Assembly (NCBI GenBank): GCA_023431405.1
Contig: JAEYVZ010000010.1
Span: 1 to 64,000, forward strand
Length of the DNA: 64,000 bases
Direction of reading: 5' to 3'
DNA from: Actinomycetes bacterium
Lineage (GTDB): Bacteria; Actinomycetota; Actinomycetes; Actinomycetales; Microbacteriaceae
Shown here one piece after another: positions 44,681 to 53,396 of this stretch; the stretch's first letter is position 1, and every line of letters begins with the position of its first letter. The notes below the pieces were generated by a model. The model was not told the origin of the DNA and did no database searches. It saw only the letters and a program-made list of their open reading frames with translations. The position numbers were made by a program, and so were the translations under genes.

Positions 44681-46030
44681 TCAGCGGGCGCGTTTGACGT
44701 GTTCGTACGCGTCGAGCGCGTTCCGGCGGGTGGCGGCGAAGTCGACGATCGGATCGCGGTCGGCGCTGTCGGGCGCCCACTGCGCGATGTAGAGGCCCTG
44801 TGGGTCGAACTTGGCCGCCTGTCTCTCCGGATTGAAGATGCGGAAGTAGGGGGCGGCGTCTGCTCCCGAGCCGGCGACCCACTGCCAGTTGAAGGCGTTG
44901 CTCGCGCCGTCGGCGTCGACGAGGGTGTCCCAGAACCACTCCTCGCCCCGTCGCCAGTCGATCGCGAGGTTCTTCACGAGGTACGACGCCGTGACCATGC
45001 GGACGCGATTGTGCATGTAGCCCGTCGTCCACAGTTCCCGCATCCCCGCATCGACGAGCGGTACGCCCGTCTCGCCGTGCTGCCACGCGTCGAGGTGGGC
45101 GGGGTCGAGCGGGGGCCAGGGGAAGGCATCGAAGGCGCTCCGCCAGTTGCGGGTGGCGAGGTCGGGGAAGTGGAAGAGCGTGTGCCACGCGAACTCCCGC
45201 CAGCCGAGCTCGGACAGGAAGCGGTGGGCGGATGCCGCGTGTGCGCCCGATCCGGCGGCGTCGATGACGGCGTGCCACACCTCGTGAGGGCTCAGCTCTC
45301 CCCACCTCAGTCGGGGCGACAGGCGCGAAGTCGCGCCGGCGGCGGGCTCATCGCGGGCACGGTCGTAACCGCCGAGGTCGTCGGCGATGAACGCGCGGAG
45401 CCGGCGGCGTGCGGCCTGCTCGCCGGGCTCCCAGGCTTCGCGCAGCCCACCCGCCCAGTCGGGGTGTGTCGGCAGCAGGCTCCAGTCGTGCAGGTTGTCG
45501 CTGTGCGCGTCGACGCCGTCGATCCGGCGCGGTTCGGCGATGGGCGCGCGCGGGGCGGGAAGCGACCGGCAGGCGTTCCAGAACGGCGTGAACACCGCGT
45601 AGGGGGTGCCTCCGCCGGTCTTGACGGTCCAGGGTTCGAAGAGGAGGGACGCGGCGAACGACTCGACCTCGCATCCGTCTTCTCGCAGTCGCTGCTTGAG
45701 CGCGGTGTCGATCTCGCGTTCTGCTCCGCCGTACCTCCGGTTCCAGAAGACCGCGTCGGCGCCGGTGTCGGCGGCCACGCGCGGAACGACGTCGGATGCC
45801 GCTCCGCGCCGCAGGACGAGGTGCGCGCCCTTGTCGGCGAGGCGTTCGCCCAGGGCGGCGAGGCTGTGGTGCAGCCACCAGCGCGCGGCGCCTCCGAGCG
45901 GCCGGATGCCGGGCGACTGCTCGTCGAGCACGAACAGCACGACGATGGGTTCGTCGCGGTCGACGGCGGCACGGAGGGCCGGGTTGTCGGCGATCCGCAG
46001 GTCGTCACGCAGCCAGACGAGGGAGGTCAT
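44681..46030 (-). CDS. phr: Deoxyribodipyrimidine photolyase (449 aa)
   Basis: It repairs UV-induced cyclobutane pyrimidine dimers with light. The N-terminal antenna domain starts SLVWLRDDLRIADNPAL. The FAD-binding helical domain has LGWREFAWHTLFHFP, then MRELWTTGYMHNRVRMVTAS and DTLVDADGASNAFNWQWVAG, the class I CPD photolyase signatures. The ATG follows the lipid kinase stop by 6 bp with an overlapping TGAGGCGAG ribosome binding site, so the two are co-transcribed. Confidence 0.95.
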   Translation of the reverse strand: MTSLVWLRDDLRIADNPALRAAVDRDEPIVVLFVLDEQSPGIRPLGGAARWWLHHSLAALGERLADKGAHLVLRRGAASDVVPRVAADTGADAVFWNRRYGGAEREIDTALKQRLREDGCEVESFAASLLFEPWTVKTGGGTPYAVFTPFWNACRSLPAPRAPIAEPRRIDGVDAHSDNLHDWSLLPTHPDWAGGLREAWEPGEQAARRRLRAFIADDLGGYDRARDEPAAGATSRLSPRLRWGELSPHEVWHAVIDAAGSGAHAASAHRFLSELGWREFAWHTLFHFPDLATRNWRSAFDAFPWPPLDPAHLDAWQHGETGVPLVDAGMRELWTTGYMHNRVRMVTASYLVKNLAIDWRRGEEWFWDTLVDADGASNAFNWQWVAGSGADAAPYFRIFNPERQAAKFDPQGLYIAQWAPDSADRDPIVDFAATRRNALDAYEHVKRAR

Positions 46031-46036
46031 CTCGCC

Positions 46037-47224
46037 TCAGATGTCCATCGTCTCGAGATGCCCGCGCGGCACTGAGATCTTGAGGCCGCCGGCTTCGATG
46101 CGAACGGTCACGTGGGTCGCTTCGCCGAATTCGTCTCCGTCGAGCTGCACGGGCTGTGCCGCCTGCGCGGCGAGGTCGATGCCGGTGCCGCGGGTGAACC
46201 GCACCGCGTTGTCGCGGGTGCGCAGCGACAGCATCCGACGTCCGGCGCGGAAGCGGCGAAGGACGCTGTTGTCCCAGGCGACGCGGCGCCACACCAGCAG
46301 CCATCCGAAGGGGTTCTTCGGCTGGAAGATGGCGATGTCGAGTTGACCGTCGGTGACCGACGCCTCCGGGATGAGCTCGAGACCTGCGGGGAGCGAACCG
46401 CAGTTGGCGAACACGACGCTCTGCACGTTCGAGCGGTGCACCTTGTGACCGGGCACCTGGTACATGACGGGGAACGGTTTGGCGCTCATGAGTGAGCGGG
46501 CGGCGCCGTCGACGTAAGCGACCCAGCCGACCTTCTTCTTGAGGGTGCCGCTCGTGTTCGCGATCATCGCGGCGTCGAGCCCCATTCCTCCCATGACGAC
46601 GAAGGCGCGCTTCTCGCTCTCGCCGCCCGGCCGGGCGAAGGTGGCGATACCGACGTCGATCGCGTGTACGTCGCCGTCGAATGCTGCGGCGATGACTGCT
46701 TCGGCGTCGTCGAGGGGGAGCCGGAGGTTGCGGGCGAGGAGGTTGCCGGTGCCGCTGGGCACGATCGCGAGCGGCACGTCGGAGCCGGTCATCGCTTCGC
46801 TCACGGCCCGCACCGTGCCGTCGCCTCCCGCCACGAGCACCACGTCGACCCCTTCTTCGAGCGCCTGGCGGGTCACGTCGTCGCCCAGGTCGTCGACGGT
46901 CGTCTCGTAGAACAGCGGCTCCGACCAGCCGGCGGCGGCGGCGAGGGATGCCACCTGCTCGCGGAGCGCGTCGCCGTCGACCTTCGTCGGGTTGTACACG
47001 AGGGCCGCTTTCGGGCTGGGCCTGCCTGAGTCGTCGGAGAACGGCTCGGTGCGGCCCTCCTCGTCGACGCGGCGGGCTTCACCGGTCTCACCGTCGGCGG
47101 TGTCGGGCGCGACGTCGTCGGGCTCGCGGATCACCTCGTCGGGTGCGGCGGCCGTCTCGGGGTCGGGTGCATCGGATGCGTCGTCGTTCGCGGGGCCGCG
47201 GTTCGTGCCGGGATCGGTCGCCAT
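46037..47224 (-). CDS. Diacylglycerol kinase-family lipid kinase (395 aa)
   Basis: A DAGK catalytic domain: ALVYNPTKVDGDALREQ, the ATP loop VVLVAGGDGTVRAVSEAM, and IVPSGTGNLLARNLRLP. The C-terminal half (MGGMGLDAAMIANTSGTLKK) completes the YegS/DgkB-like fold. About 75 acidic, disordered N-terminal residues precede it. It probably phosphorylates diacylglycerol or a related lipid at the membrane. The ATG at 47224 was chosen because TACTCT lies six bases before it. Confidence 0.87.
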   Translation of the reverse strand: MATDPGTNRGPANDDASDAPDPETAAAPDEVIREPDDVAPDTADGETGEARRVDEEGRTEPFSDDSGRPSPKAALVYNPTKVDGDALREQVASLAAAAGWSEPLFYETTVDDLGDDVTRQALEEGVDVVLVAGGDGTVRAVSEAMTGSDVPLAIVPSGTGNLLARNLRLPLDDAEAVIAAAFDGDVHAIDVGIATFARPGGESEKRAFVVMGGMGLDAAMIANTSGTLKKKVGWVAYVDGAARSLMSAKPFPVMYQVPGHKVHRSNVQSVVFANCGSLPAGLELIPEASVTDGQLDIAIFQPKNPFGWLLVWRRVAWDNSVLRRFRAGRRMLSLRTRDNAVRFTRGTGIDLAAQAAQPVQLDGDEFGEATHVTVRIEAGGLKISVPRGHLETMDI

Positions 47225-47230
47225 GCGTAC

Positions 47231-47236
47231 AGAGTA
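47231..47236 (-). promoter_or_regulatory. -10 box of leaderless lipid kinase gene
   Basis: TACTCT on the minus strand, six bases, ATG at 47224. Confidence 0.55.
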
Positions 47237-47328
47237 TTGCCGCTGCCGTGCATAACGGCCGAGCGCGGGCGGGGGTTGACACGGGGTGCGCGGGACGGCG
47301 TCGTGCGGCGACCATGGCGGTGGTGCCG

Positions 47329-47814
47329 TCACCGCGGGGGGATCTCGGTCACGGCGACCGCCCAGATGGCCGTCCCCGTCATCGCGCCAATGACGGTGAG
47401 AGGGCGCCGGGCACTTGCGAAGTCGATGGTGTTGCGTGTGCCCGGTCCCTCGAGGGAGTCGCACGGCTGAGTGAAGCTGATCACTCCGCTGATTTCGATC
47501 GTGACGAACCCGTCGCCGACGCAGCGGATGTACACCGCCAGGTGATCGGAGGAGCGAGGCGGGAGCTCGGCGATCTCGGCTCCGCGGGCCGAGGAGATGC
47601 GGGTGAGCAGTCTCTCACCCGCGTCGCTCGTCGCGACCAGTTCGGTCGGCGGCAGGGGATGCGTCGGGGTCGAGGAGGGCATCGGAGCCGGTGTGGAGGT
47701 GCTCGCCCTCGGTGTGGCGGCGAGGTCTCCGATGACGGCTGAGCAGCCGGTCGTAGCAAGGGCGAGGGCGAGACCCAGGCAGACTGTCGCCGCGGCCGCG
47801 CTATGACCCCTCAC
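47329..47814 (-). CDS. Small lipoprotein (161 aa), unknown function
   Basis: A signal peptide ends LALALATTGC with lipid-modified C24. A Ser/Thr/Pro linker follows, then about 110 residues with two cysteines (YIRCVGDG, TQPCDSLEG) that may pair. I do not recognise the family. The GTG overlaps the stop of the upstream secreted-protein gene (GTGA), so the two are made together and may interact at the cell surface. Confidence 0.7.
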   Translation of the reverse strand: MRGHSAAAATVCLGLALALATTGCSAVIGDLAATPRASTSTPAPMPSSTPTHPLPPTELVATSDAGERLLTRISSARGAEIAELPPRSSDHLAVYIRCVGDGFVTIEISGVISFTQPCDSLEGPGTRNTIDFASARRPLTVIGAMTGTAIWAVAVTEIPPR

Positions 47815-48395
47815 CGGACGCTCACATCCCAGCCGACGCGGAACGGTGCAGTCGTCATGGTCGCGCGCGTCTGCACGGTACAGGTCGGTGCGATGATCCG
47901 TGACTCCTTTCCCCTCACGGGCAGACTCCATACGCCGTATTTGCCGTAGCCGGTCTTCCCCGAGGGCACGCTGAACGTGATCGAGTTGCCGACCGAGGCC
48001 GTGGCGCTGAGTTGGGCGGAGATGCCGAACTGACCAGAGATCTCAGCGAGCTTCACCGACCCCTTCACATTGGTCGCCCCTGAGAACGTCGCGGTCACGG
48101 TTCCGCCGACCTGCGATGTGAGGGTGACGCTCGCCGTCTTGCCGGTGCGATTGCGATTGGCCTGCGTGGGACCGAACTGGGAGAGCCGACGCTCCCCCCT
48201 CGATGTCGAGGCGTAGCGCCAGGGTGACGTGCTGCAGCCCTTGATCGCGACGACCGGTCGAGGAGCAGCTGCGGAGCTTCGGTCGGTCGGGGGCGGTGGG
48301 CCGTGATCCGCTGACGCCACGGAAGGGCTTGAGCCGCACCCGAGCGCGACGGCCACCGCGATGGCGGCGGCTCCGCGGATCGCTGAGCTGCGCAT
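47811..48395 (-). CDS. Small secreted protein (194 aa), unknown function
   Basis: The ATG at 48395 has an AAGGAAG ribosome binding site and opens a signal peptide (MRSSAIRGAAAIAVAVALGC). Processing may be at C20 as a lipoprotein or after SVASA. The mature part is beta-rich with Thr/Ser (TASVTLTSQVGGTVTATFSG) and has two cysteines (KGCSTS, PTCTVQ). The segment GKYGVWSLPVRGK resembles a motif of other actinobacterial secreted proteins, but I cannot name the family. It is coupled to the lipoprotein gene downstream. Confidence 0.65.
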   Translation of the reverse strand: MRSSAIRGAAAIAVAVALGCGSSPSVASADHGPPPPTDRSSAAAPRPVVAIKGCSTSPWRYASTSRGERRLSQFGPTQANRNRTGKTASVTLTSQVGGTVTATFSGATNVKGSVKLAEISGQFGISAQLSATASVGNSITFSVPSGKTGYGKYGVWSLPVRGKESRIIAPTCTVQTRATMTTAPFRVGWDVSVR

Positions 48396-48472
48396 TCGAC
48401 TTCCTTTCTCGCGGGCATCACACGACGACCGTTCACGCAACCATAGGCTTAAAAGCGTGGGTTCGAAGGCAG

Positions 48473-48481
48473 TTATCCACA
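48473..48481 (+). other. Lone consensus DnaA box
   Basis: TTATCCACA is a perfect DnaA-binding 9-mer in the gap upstream of serS. No cluster of further boxes is present, so this is not an origin. Confidence 0.35.
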
Positions 48482-48547
48482 TGCTCGACCTGCTGCCCGA
48501 AATCCGCGGCCCGCAACCACCGCACTGTCGCCGTGGGGCGCCGTCAG

Positions 48548-48553
48548 TAGGAT
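48548..48553 (+). promoter_or_regulatory. -10 box of leaderless serS
   Basis: TAGGAT is followed by six bases and the ATG at 48560. This leaves no room for a T-box leader. Confidence 0.55.
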
Positions 48554-48559
48554 TGACGG

Positions 48560-49840
48560 ATGATCGATCTCGCTCTGCTCCGCGACAACCCGGACATCGT
48601 CAAGCGCTCGCAGGAGGCGCGCGGGGAGTCGCCCGAGACGGTGGATGCCGCGATCGAGGCCGACCGGGCGCGACGCGCCGCGATCACCGCCTTCGAGGAG
48701 CTGCGTGCGGCGCAGAACGCGCACGGCTCGAAGGTCGCGCAGGCGCCCAAAGACGAGAAGCCCGCGCTCGTGGCAGAGGCGAAGTCGCTCAGCGACCGCG
48801 TGAAGGAGGCGCAGCAGGCCGTCACGGCGGCGGAGGCCGCCGCCGCCGAAGCCCTCGCCCGCATCGAGAACATCGTGATCGAGGGGGTGCCGGCCGGTGG
48901 CGAAGACGACTTCGTCACCCTCCGCACGCACGGCGAGCCGCCCGTGTTCGACTTCGAGCCGCGTGACCACCTCGCGCTCGGGGAGCTGCTCGGCGCGATC
49001 GACATGGAGCGCGGCGCGAAGGTCTCCGGAGCGCGCTTCACGTTCCTCACCGGCATCGGAGCCCGGCTGGAGCTCGCCCTGATGAACCTCGGTCTGGAGC
49101 GTGCGCTCGCCGCCGGATTCGTGCCGATGATCCCGCCGACGCTCGTGCGGCCCGAGGTCATGCGCGGCACCGGCTTCCTCGGCCAGCACGCCGATGAGGT
49201 GTACCACCTCGACGGCGACGACCTGTACCTCGTCGGCACGAGCGAAGTGCCGCTGGCGGGCTACCACATGGACGAGATCCTCGATTTCTCCCGCGGCCCG
49301 AAGCGCTACGCGGGCTGGTCGACCTGCTACCGCCGGGAAGCGGGGTCGCACGGCAAAGACACGCGCGGCATCATCCGCATGCACCAGTTCAACAAGCTCG
49401 AGATGTTCGTCTACACGACGCCCGAAGACGCCGAGGCCGAGCACCTCCGCCTCGTCGACATGCAGGAGCGGATGCTGCAAGACCTGGGTCTCAGCTACCG
49501 CGTGATCGACGTCGCCGCGGGCGACCTCGGCTCCTCCGCCGCGCGCAAGTACGACGTCGAGGCGTGGGTGCCCACGCAGGGCGCCTACCGTGAGCTCACC
49601 TCGACGTCGAACTGCACGACGTTCCAGGCGCGCCGTCTCGACATCCGCTACCGCCCCGACGTCGAAGGCGCGGGGGCGGGGAAGACCACGCCGGTCGCCA
49701 CGCTCAACGGCACGCTGGCCACCACGCGGTGGATCGTCGCCCTGCTCGAGACGCACCAGCGCGCCGACGGCTCGGTCGTCATCCCGGAGGTGCTGCGTCC
49801 CTACCTCGGGGGCCTCGAGGTGGCGGAGCCCATCGCGTGA
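48560..49840 (+). CDS. serS: Seryl-tRNA synthetase (426 aa)
   Basis: It charges tRNA-Ser. The N-terminal MIDLALLRDNPDIVKRSQEA and a long coiled-coil arm (about residues 30-100) bind the tRNA variable arm. Class II motif 2 is FSRGPKRYAGWSTCYRREAG, and motif 3 lies in the region before LNGTLATTRWIVALLE; the serine pocket segment is ELTSTSNCTTFQARRL. The stop overlaps the HAD gene start (GTGA). Both tRNA-Ser genes of the window lie within 3.7 kb downstream. Confidence 0.97.
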   Translation: MIDLALLRDNPDIVKRSQEARGESPETVDAAIEADRARRAAITAFEELRAAQNAHGSKVAQAPKDEKPALVAEAKSLSDRVKEAQQAVTAAEAAAAEALARIENIVIEGVPAGGEDDFVTLRTHGEPPVFDFEPRDHLALGELLGAIDMERGAKVSGARFTFLTGIGARLELALMNLGLERALAAGFVPMIPPTLVRPEVMRGTGFLGQHADEVYHLDGDDLYLVGTSEVPLAGYHMDEILDFSRGPKRYAGWSTCYRREAGSHGKDTRGIIRMHQFNKLEMFVYTTPEDAEAEHLRLVDMQERMLQDLGLSYRVIDVAAGDLGSSAARKYDVEAWVPTQGAYRELTSTSNCTTFQARRLDIRYRPDVEGAGAGKTTPVATLNGTLATTRWIVALLETHQRADGSVVIPEVLRPYLGGLEVAEPIA

Positions 49841-50772
49841 CGGCCGCGGGGGAGGCGCACTCCCAGAAGCTCCCGCCCACCGGCTCGGTGAAGGTGGTGC
49901 GGCCGAAGAAGGCCGCCAAGCTCGTCGAGGGGATCGCGGAGGATGCCGAGAACCCCGATCTCACGACCCCGCGGCTGCTCATCGCGCTCGACGTCGACGG
50001 GACCGTGCTGCTGGAAGACGAGACGCTGAGCCCGGGGGTCGTCGACGCCGTCGAACACGCCCACCGTGCCGGCCACGAGGTCATGCTCGCGACAGGGCGG
50101 TCGTGGGAGGGGACGCGCGGCATCCTGCGCGTGCTGCGCCTGGCGCCCGAGTACGTCGTCTGCTCCAACGGTGCGGTCATCATGAAGCGGCTCGGCGGCG
50201 ATCTCGCCGAGGAGAGTCAGTACGAACGCTTCCACGTCGAGACCTTCGATGCCGCCGAGGTGCTCCGCCTGCTGCGCGAGCATCTGCCCGACGCGAAGTA
50301 CATGGTGGAGCTCGCCGACGGCCGCCGCCTCTACACGGAGGAGATGGAGGACTGGAACCTCGTCGCGGCCACACGCGTGCCGTTCGAGGCGCTCTCCGCT
50401 CAGCCCGTGTGCCGTGTCGTGGTGGTCTCGCCCGACGACACCGACGAAGACTTCGTCGACCTTGTCGCCCGCATCGGCCTCAACAAGGTCTCGTACGCGG
50501 TCGGGTGGTCGGCGTGGCTCGACATCGCCCCTCAGGGCGTCGACAAGTCCACCGCCCTCGAACGGGTCCGGCTCCTCCTCGACGTCGCTCCCGAGAACGT
50601 GCTGGTGATGGGCGACGGCCGCAACGACGTCGGGATGTTCCGGTGGGCGCGCGAGCACGGCGGGCGCGCCATCGCCATGGCGCAGGGCCCCGACGAGGTG
50701 CGGCGCGAGGCGTCCGAGATCACGGCATCCGTCCATGCGGGCGGCGTCGCTGACATCCTCCGACGCCTCTGA
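49837..50772 (+). CDS. HAD-family phosphatase, Cof type (311 aa)
   Basis: About 45 basic N-terminal residues precede a Cof-like hydrolase. Motif I is LDVDGTVLLED, with D52 as nucleophile and D54 as acid. Motif II lies in MLATGRSWEGTRG, and the motif III/IV region is VMGDGRNDVGMFRWA. It probably dephosphorylates a sugar phosphate or flavin nucleotide. The GTG overlaps the serS stop, so it is cotranslated with serS. Confidence 0.88.
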   Translation: MTAAGEAHSQKLPPTGSVKVVRPKKAAKLVEGIAEDAENPDLTTPRLLIALDVDGTVLLEDETLSPGVVDAVEHAHRAGHEVMLATGRSWEGTRGILRVLRLAPEYVVCSNGAVIMKRLGGDLAEESQYERFHVETFDAAEVLRLLREHLPDAKYMVELADGRRLYTEEMEDWNLVAATRVPFEALSAQPVCRVVVVSPDDTDEDFVDLVARIGLNKVSYAVGWSAWLDIAPQGVDKSTALERVRLLLDVAPENVLVMGDGRNDVGMFRWAREHGGRAIAMAQGPDEVRREASEITASVHAGGVADILRRL

Positions 50773-50867
50773 TCGACCGCATGCTCACCTCCCCGGGAAT
50801 CGACGTGCGACCCGGGCTATCAGCGCGCATACAGGCGGACTCGCAAAAATAGGGGCTTCACGGCTAC

Positions 50868-50873
50868 TAGACT
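50868..50873 (+). promoter_or_regulatory. Possible -10 box of the tRNA-Ser(TGA) gene
   Basis: TAGACT lies 36 bp before the tRNA 5' end. The -35 is not clear. Confidence 0.35.
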
Positions 50874-50909
50874 CGACGCTCGTCAGCCGTCTGCCGGGTG
50901 CAGAGGCTG

Positions 50910-50994
50910 GGAGGGTTGTCCGAGCGGCCGAAGGACCCGGTCTTGAAAACCGGTGGGCAGCAATGTCCCGTGGGTTCGAATCCCACACCCTCCG
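50910..50994 (+). tRNA. tRNA-Ser (anticodon TGA)
   Basis: The acceptor stem GGAGGGT pairs with ACCCTCC, the anticodon stem CCGGT/ACCGG holds CTTGAAA (anticodon TGA at 50944-50946), and a class II variable arm is followed by the GTTCGAATC T-loop. CCA is not encoded. It reads UCA and, with wobble, other UCN codons. Confidence 0.95.
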
Positions 50995-51013
50995 CACTCA
51001 GAAAGGGATGCCC

Positions 51014-52324
51014 GTGAGCGAGACGCCCCCCGTCGCCGCGTCAGCGCGTCACCGTCAGCCGGTCGCGCGTCACGGCATCCTGTTGTCGCCTTCGCCCCTG
51101 CGCCAGATCCTCACGATCCTCGGCGCGATCGTGGCGGTCGTCGCGGTCAGTGTGGGCGCCGTCGGCGCGTTCTACGTATGGGATGCCGCGCGCGCTCTGC
51201 AGGACAACAGCGTGTCCATCGGCGACGACGATGCCCTGCCTCCCGCGCTCGGCGAGATCGAGGGCGGCGTGAACATGCTCGTCGTCGGCACCGACTCGTG
51301 CGAGGGCCAGGACACCAAGCTCTTCCCGCGGTGCAAGCACGACGCCGGAGGCGAGCGCAACGACGTCACGATGCTGGTGCACATCAGCGACAACCCCCGC
51401 CGCGTGACGGTCGTCTCCTTCCCGCGCGACATGGTCGTGCCGATCCCCGAGTGCCCCGCCGAAGGCGGCGGAACCTACTCGGCGATGAGCGCGCAGATGA
51501 TCAACTCGTCGTACATGTACGGGGGGCTCCCGTGCTCCGTGCTGACTGTCGAGGCGCTCACCGGCATCGACATCCAGTACGCGGCGTCGATCCGCTGGAC
51601 GGGCGTGATCAACATGTCGGATGCCATCGGCGGCGTCGACGTCTGCGTGGCGGCCGACATCAAGGACAAGCACACCGGCCTCAACCTGAAGGCGGGCGAG
51701 CACACCCTCGTGGGGGCAGAGGCGCTGCAGTTCCTGCGCATCCGCCACGGCATCGGCGACGGCTCCGACCTCGGCCGCATCTCGAACCAGCAGCAGTTCA
51801 TGAGCTCGCTCGTGCGCAAGCTGCAGTCCGACGGGGTGCTCGCGAACCCGAGCGTACTCTTCAACATCGCCACCACGGCCGTCTCGCAGGTGCAGAACGG
51901 TCAGCTCGTGCTGAGCGAGTCGCTCACCAACCCGCAGCGGATGGTGCAGATCGCGATGGCGGTCAAGAGCGTGCCCTACAAGGACATCGTGTTCGTGCAG
52001 TACCCGACGCAGTACGCGCCGGGCGGCGGACGGGTGCTCCCCGTCACCCAGGCAGCCGACGTCCTGTTCGAAGCCCTGTCGGAGAACAAGCCGCTGAAGC
52101 TCACCGGCAGCGCCAGCCAGGGCTACGGGGTCGAGATCGTCGGCGAGGCCGAGCAGCCCACGGCGTCGCCGTCGCCCACGGCATCCGGGTCGCCTTCGGC
52201 CGACCCCTCGAAGACGCCTTCGCCGACCAAGACGCCGAAGCCCACCGAGACCGCCGTCGAGCTCCCGAACGACATCGCCGGTCAGACCGCGGCCGACGTC
52301 ACCTGCACGCAGGCCCAGCGCTGA
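51014..52324 (+). CDS. LytR-CpsA-Psr (LCP) family cell-wall ligase (436 aa)
   Basis: A short cytoplasmic N-terminus and one membrane helix (LTILGAIVAVVAVSVGAVGAFYV) anchor an extracellular LCP domain. Marks are GGVNMLVVGTDSC, NDVTMLVHISDNPRRVTVVS, FPRDMVVPIPE and ALQFLRIRHGIGDGSDLGRI, with the Asp and Arg that bind the pyrophosphate lipid. It transfers glycopolymers to peptidoglycan. The last 60 residues are Ser/Thr/Pro-rich. The GTG at 51014 has AAAGGG at a good distance; the ATG at 51008 overlaps that site. It begins 20 bp after tRNA-Ser and may share its transcript. Confidence 0.88.
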   Translation: MSETPPVAASARHRQPVARHGILLSPSPLRQILTILGAIVAVVAVSVGAVGAFYVWDAARALQDNSVSIGDDDALPPALGEIEGGVNMLVVGTDSCEGQDTKLFPRCKHDAGGERNDVTMLVHISDNPRRVTVVSFPRDMVVPIPECPAEGGGTYSAMSAQMINSSYMYGGLPCSVLTVEALTGIDIQYAASIRWTGVINMSDAIGGVDVCVAADIKDKHTGLNLKAGEHTLVGAEALQFLRIRHGIGDGSDLGRISNQQQFMSSLVRKLQSDGVLANPSVLFNIATTAVSQVQNGQLVLSESLTNPQRMVQIAMAVKSVPYKDIVFVQYPTQYAPGGGRVLPVTQAADVLFEALSENKPLKLTGSASQGYGVEIVGEAEQPTASPSPTASGSPSADPSKTPSPTKTPKPTETAVELPNDIAGQTAADVTCTQAQR

Positions 52325-52367
52325 CCGACCGGACACGGTTCGGTTCGGCGGGCGGCCCGGGGTCCGT

Positions 52368-52373
52368 TATGAT
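52368..52373 (+). promoter_or_regulatory. Probable -10 box of the tRNA-Ser(GCT) gene
   Basis: TATGAT (5 of 6 to consensus) lies 39 bp before the tRNA 5' end. Confidence 0.45.
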
Positions 52374-52411
52374 TGCCGGGTGCGTTCGTGCCGTTCTGCG
52401 GCGGAACGCCT

Positions 52412-52500
52412 GGAGACGTCGCATAGTCAGGCCTAGTGCACCACCCTGCTAAGGTGGAGTCCCCTCACGGGGACCGAGGGTTCAAATCCCTCCGTCTCCG
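52412..52500 (+). tRNA. tRNA-Ser (anticodon GCT)
   Basis: The acceptor stem GGAGACG pairs with CGTCTCC, the anticodon stem CCACC/GGTGG holds CTGCTAA (anticodon GCT at 52448-52450), the variable arm is long, and CCA follows directly in the DNA. It reads AGC and AGU. Confidence 0.95.
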
Positions 52501-52505
52501 CCAGA

Positions 52506-52531
52506 GAAAGCCCCGGTTCGCCGGGGCTTTC
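52506..52531 (+). terminator. Strong terminator hairpin after tRNA-Ser(GCT)
   Basis: An 11-bp perfect stem, GAAAGCCCCGG with CCGGGGCTTTC, closes a stable TTCG tetraloop six bases after the tRNA. It is the clearest intrinsic terminator in the window. Confidence 0.8.
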
Positions 52532-52660
52532 GGCGTTCACGGGGCGTGCCGGGAGCGCAATTCTCCAGCTTTGCTCGCCACGGCGACGATGCCGTGGTTT
52601 GATGAGTCCGCCGGGCGGTCGCATCGATAGGCCGGCGCCTGCCCGATCGATGAGGATCAC

Positions 52661-53374
52661 ATGAGCGACTCTCTGCCGCCCCTTCTTCCGCCCGTGCCCG
52701 TCCCCGCCGGGTCCACCGTCCCCACCGAGCAGGCCGGGCCGCCGCCTCGATATCCCGCCCCGGCTCCGGCCGCGACGCGCTCGGCGCGTGGTCTGGCGAC
52801 AGCCGTCCGCCGACTGATCGTGGCATGCGCTGCGTTCGCAGGGCTGGGGATCGCGGTGGAGGTGTACGGCTTGTATGCGCTCGATCGTTACCTCCTCGGG
52901 TGGGTGGAGATCGAGGCGCTCGAGACCTACGACACGATCTCGGTGGTCGTGTCGCTCCCGGCATCGGCGGTCACCATCGCCGCAGGCGTCTGCTGACTCG
53001 TGTGGCAGTACCGCATCGCCTCGACAGTCGTCGTGCACGCGCCGCTGCGCCGCTCACCGGGCTGGCACGTCGGTTCGTGGGTCATCCCCGTGATCACTCT
53101 GTGGTTCCCCTTCCAGAACATCAAGGATCTCGCGCAGACGACGCGTGCACAGATCGGTCTTGCGTCGCTCGGCTGGTGGTGGGGACTGTGGCTGCTGGCG
53201 TCGGTGGCGTCGTCTCTGGGCGAGAGGCTCATCCTCGTGGCCGACACGGCCGAGGTCTTGAGTGCGACCCTGGCGGCGTTCCTCGTGGGTCATGTCGCGA
53301 CGATCGGCGCAGCCGTCTTCGCGGTGCGCATCATCGCGCGCATCACGGATGCCGTGGAGCCCGCGCCGCGCTGA
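52661..53374 (+). pseudogene. DUF4328-type membrane protein gene interrupted by an in-frame TGA
   Basis: The ATG at 52661 has a GAGG ribosome binding site and encodes a Pro-rich N-terminus, one helix, and AVTIAAGVC, followed by TGA at 52994-52996. The same frame continues without a break as LVWQYRIASTVV, then GSWVIPVITLWFPFQNIKDL and further helices to 53374, as in DUF4328 proteins of about 230 residues. A Trp codon (TGG) at the TGA would restore the family pattern before the VWQYR segment. So this is one gene with a nonsense mutation, or a sequencing error. The function of DUF4328 proteins is unknown. Confidence 0.7.
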
Positions 53375-53396
53375 CACGGAATGCCCGGCGACCCGC

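Noticed and set aside
48473..48481. A replication origin near the DnaA box
   Set aside because: Only one perfect box and no dnaA, dnaN or AT-rich unwinding region.
48396..48559. A T-box or other riboswitch leader before serS
   Set aside because: The -10 box lies six bases before the start, leaving no leader for a T-box.
52994..52996. The in-frame TGA of the DUF4328-type gene as a selenocysteine codon
   Set aside because: No known selenoprotein family, no SECIS-like hairpin evident after it, and the family context favours a lost Trp codon.
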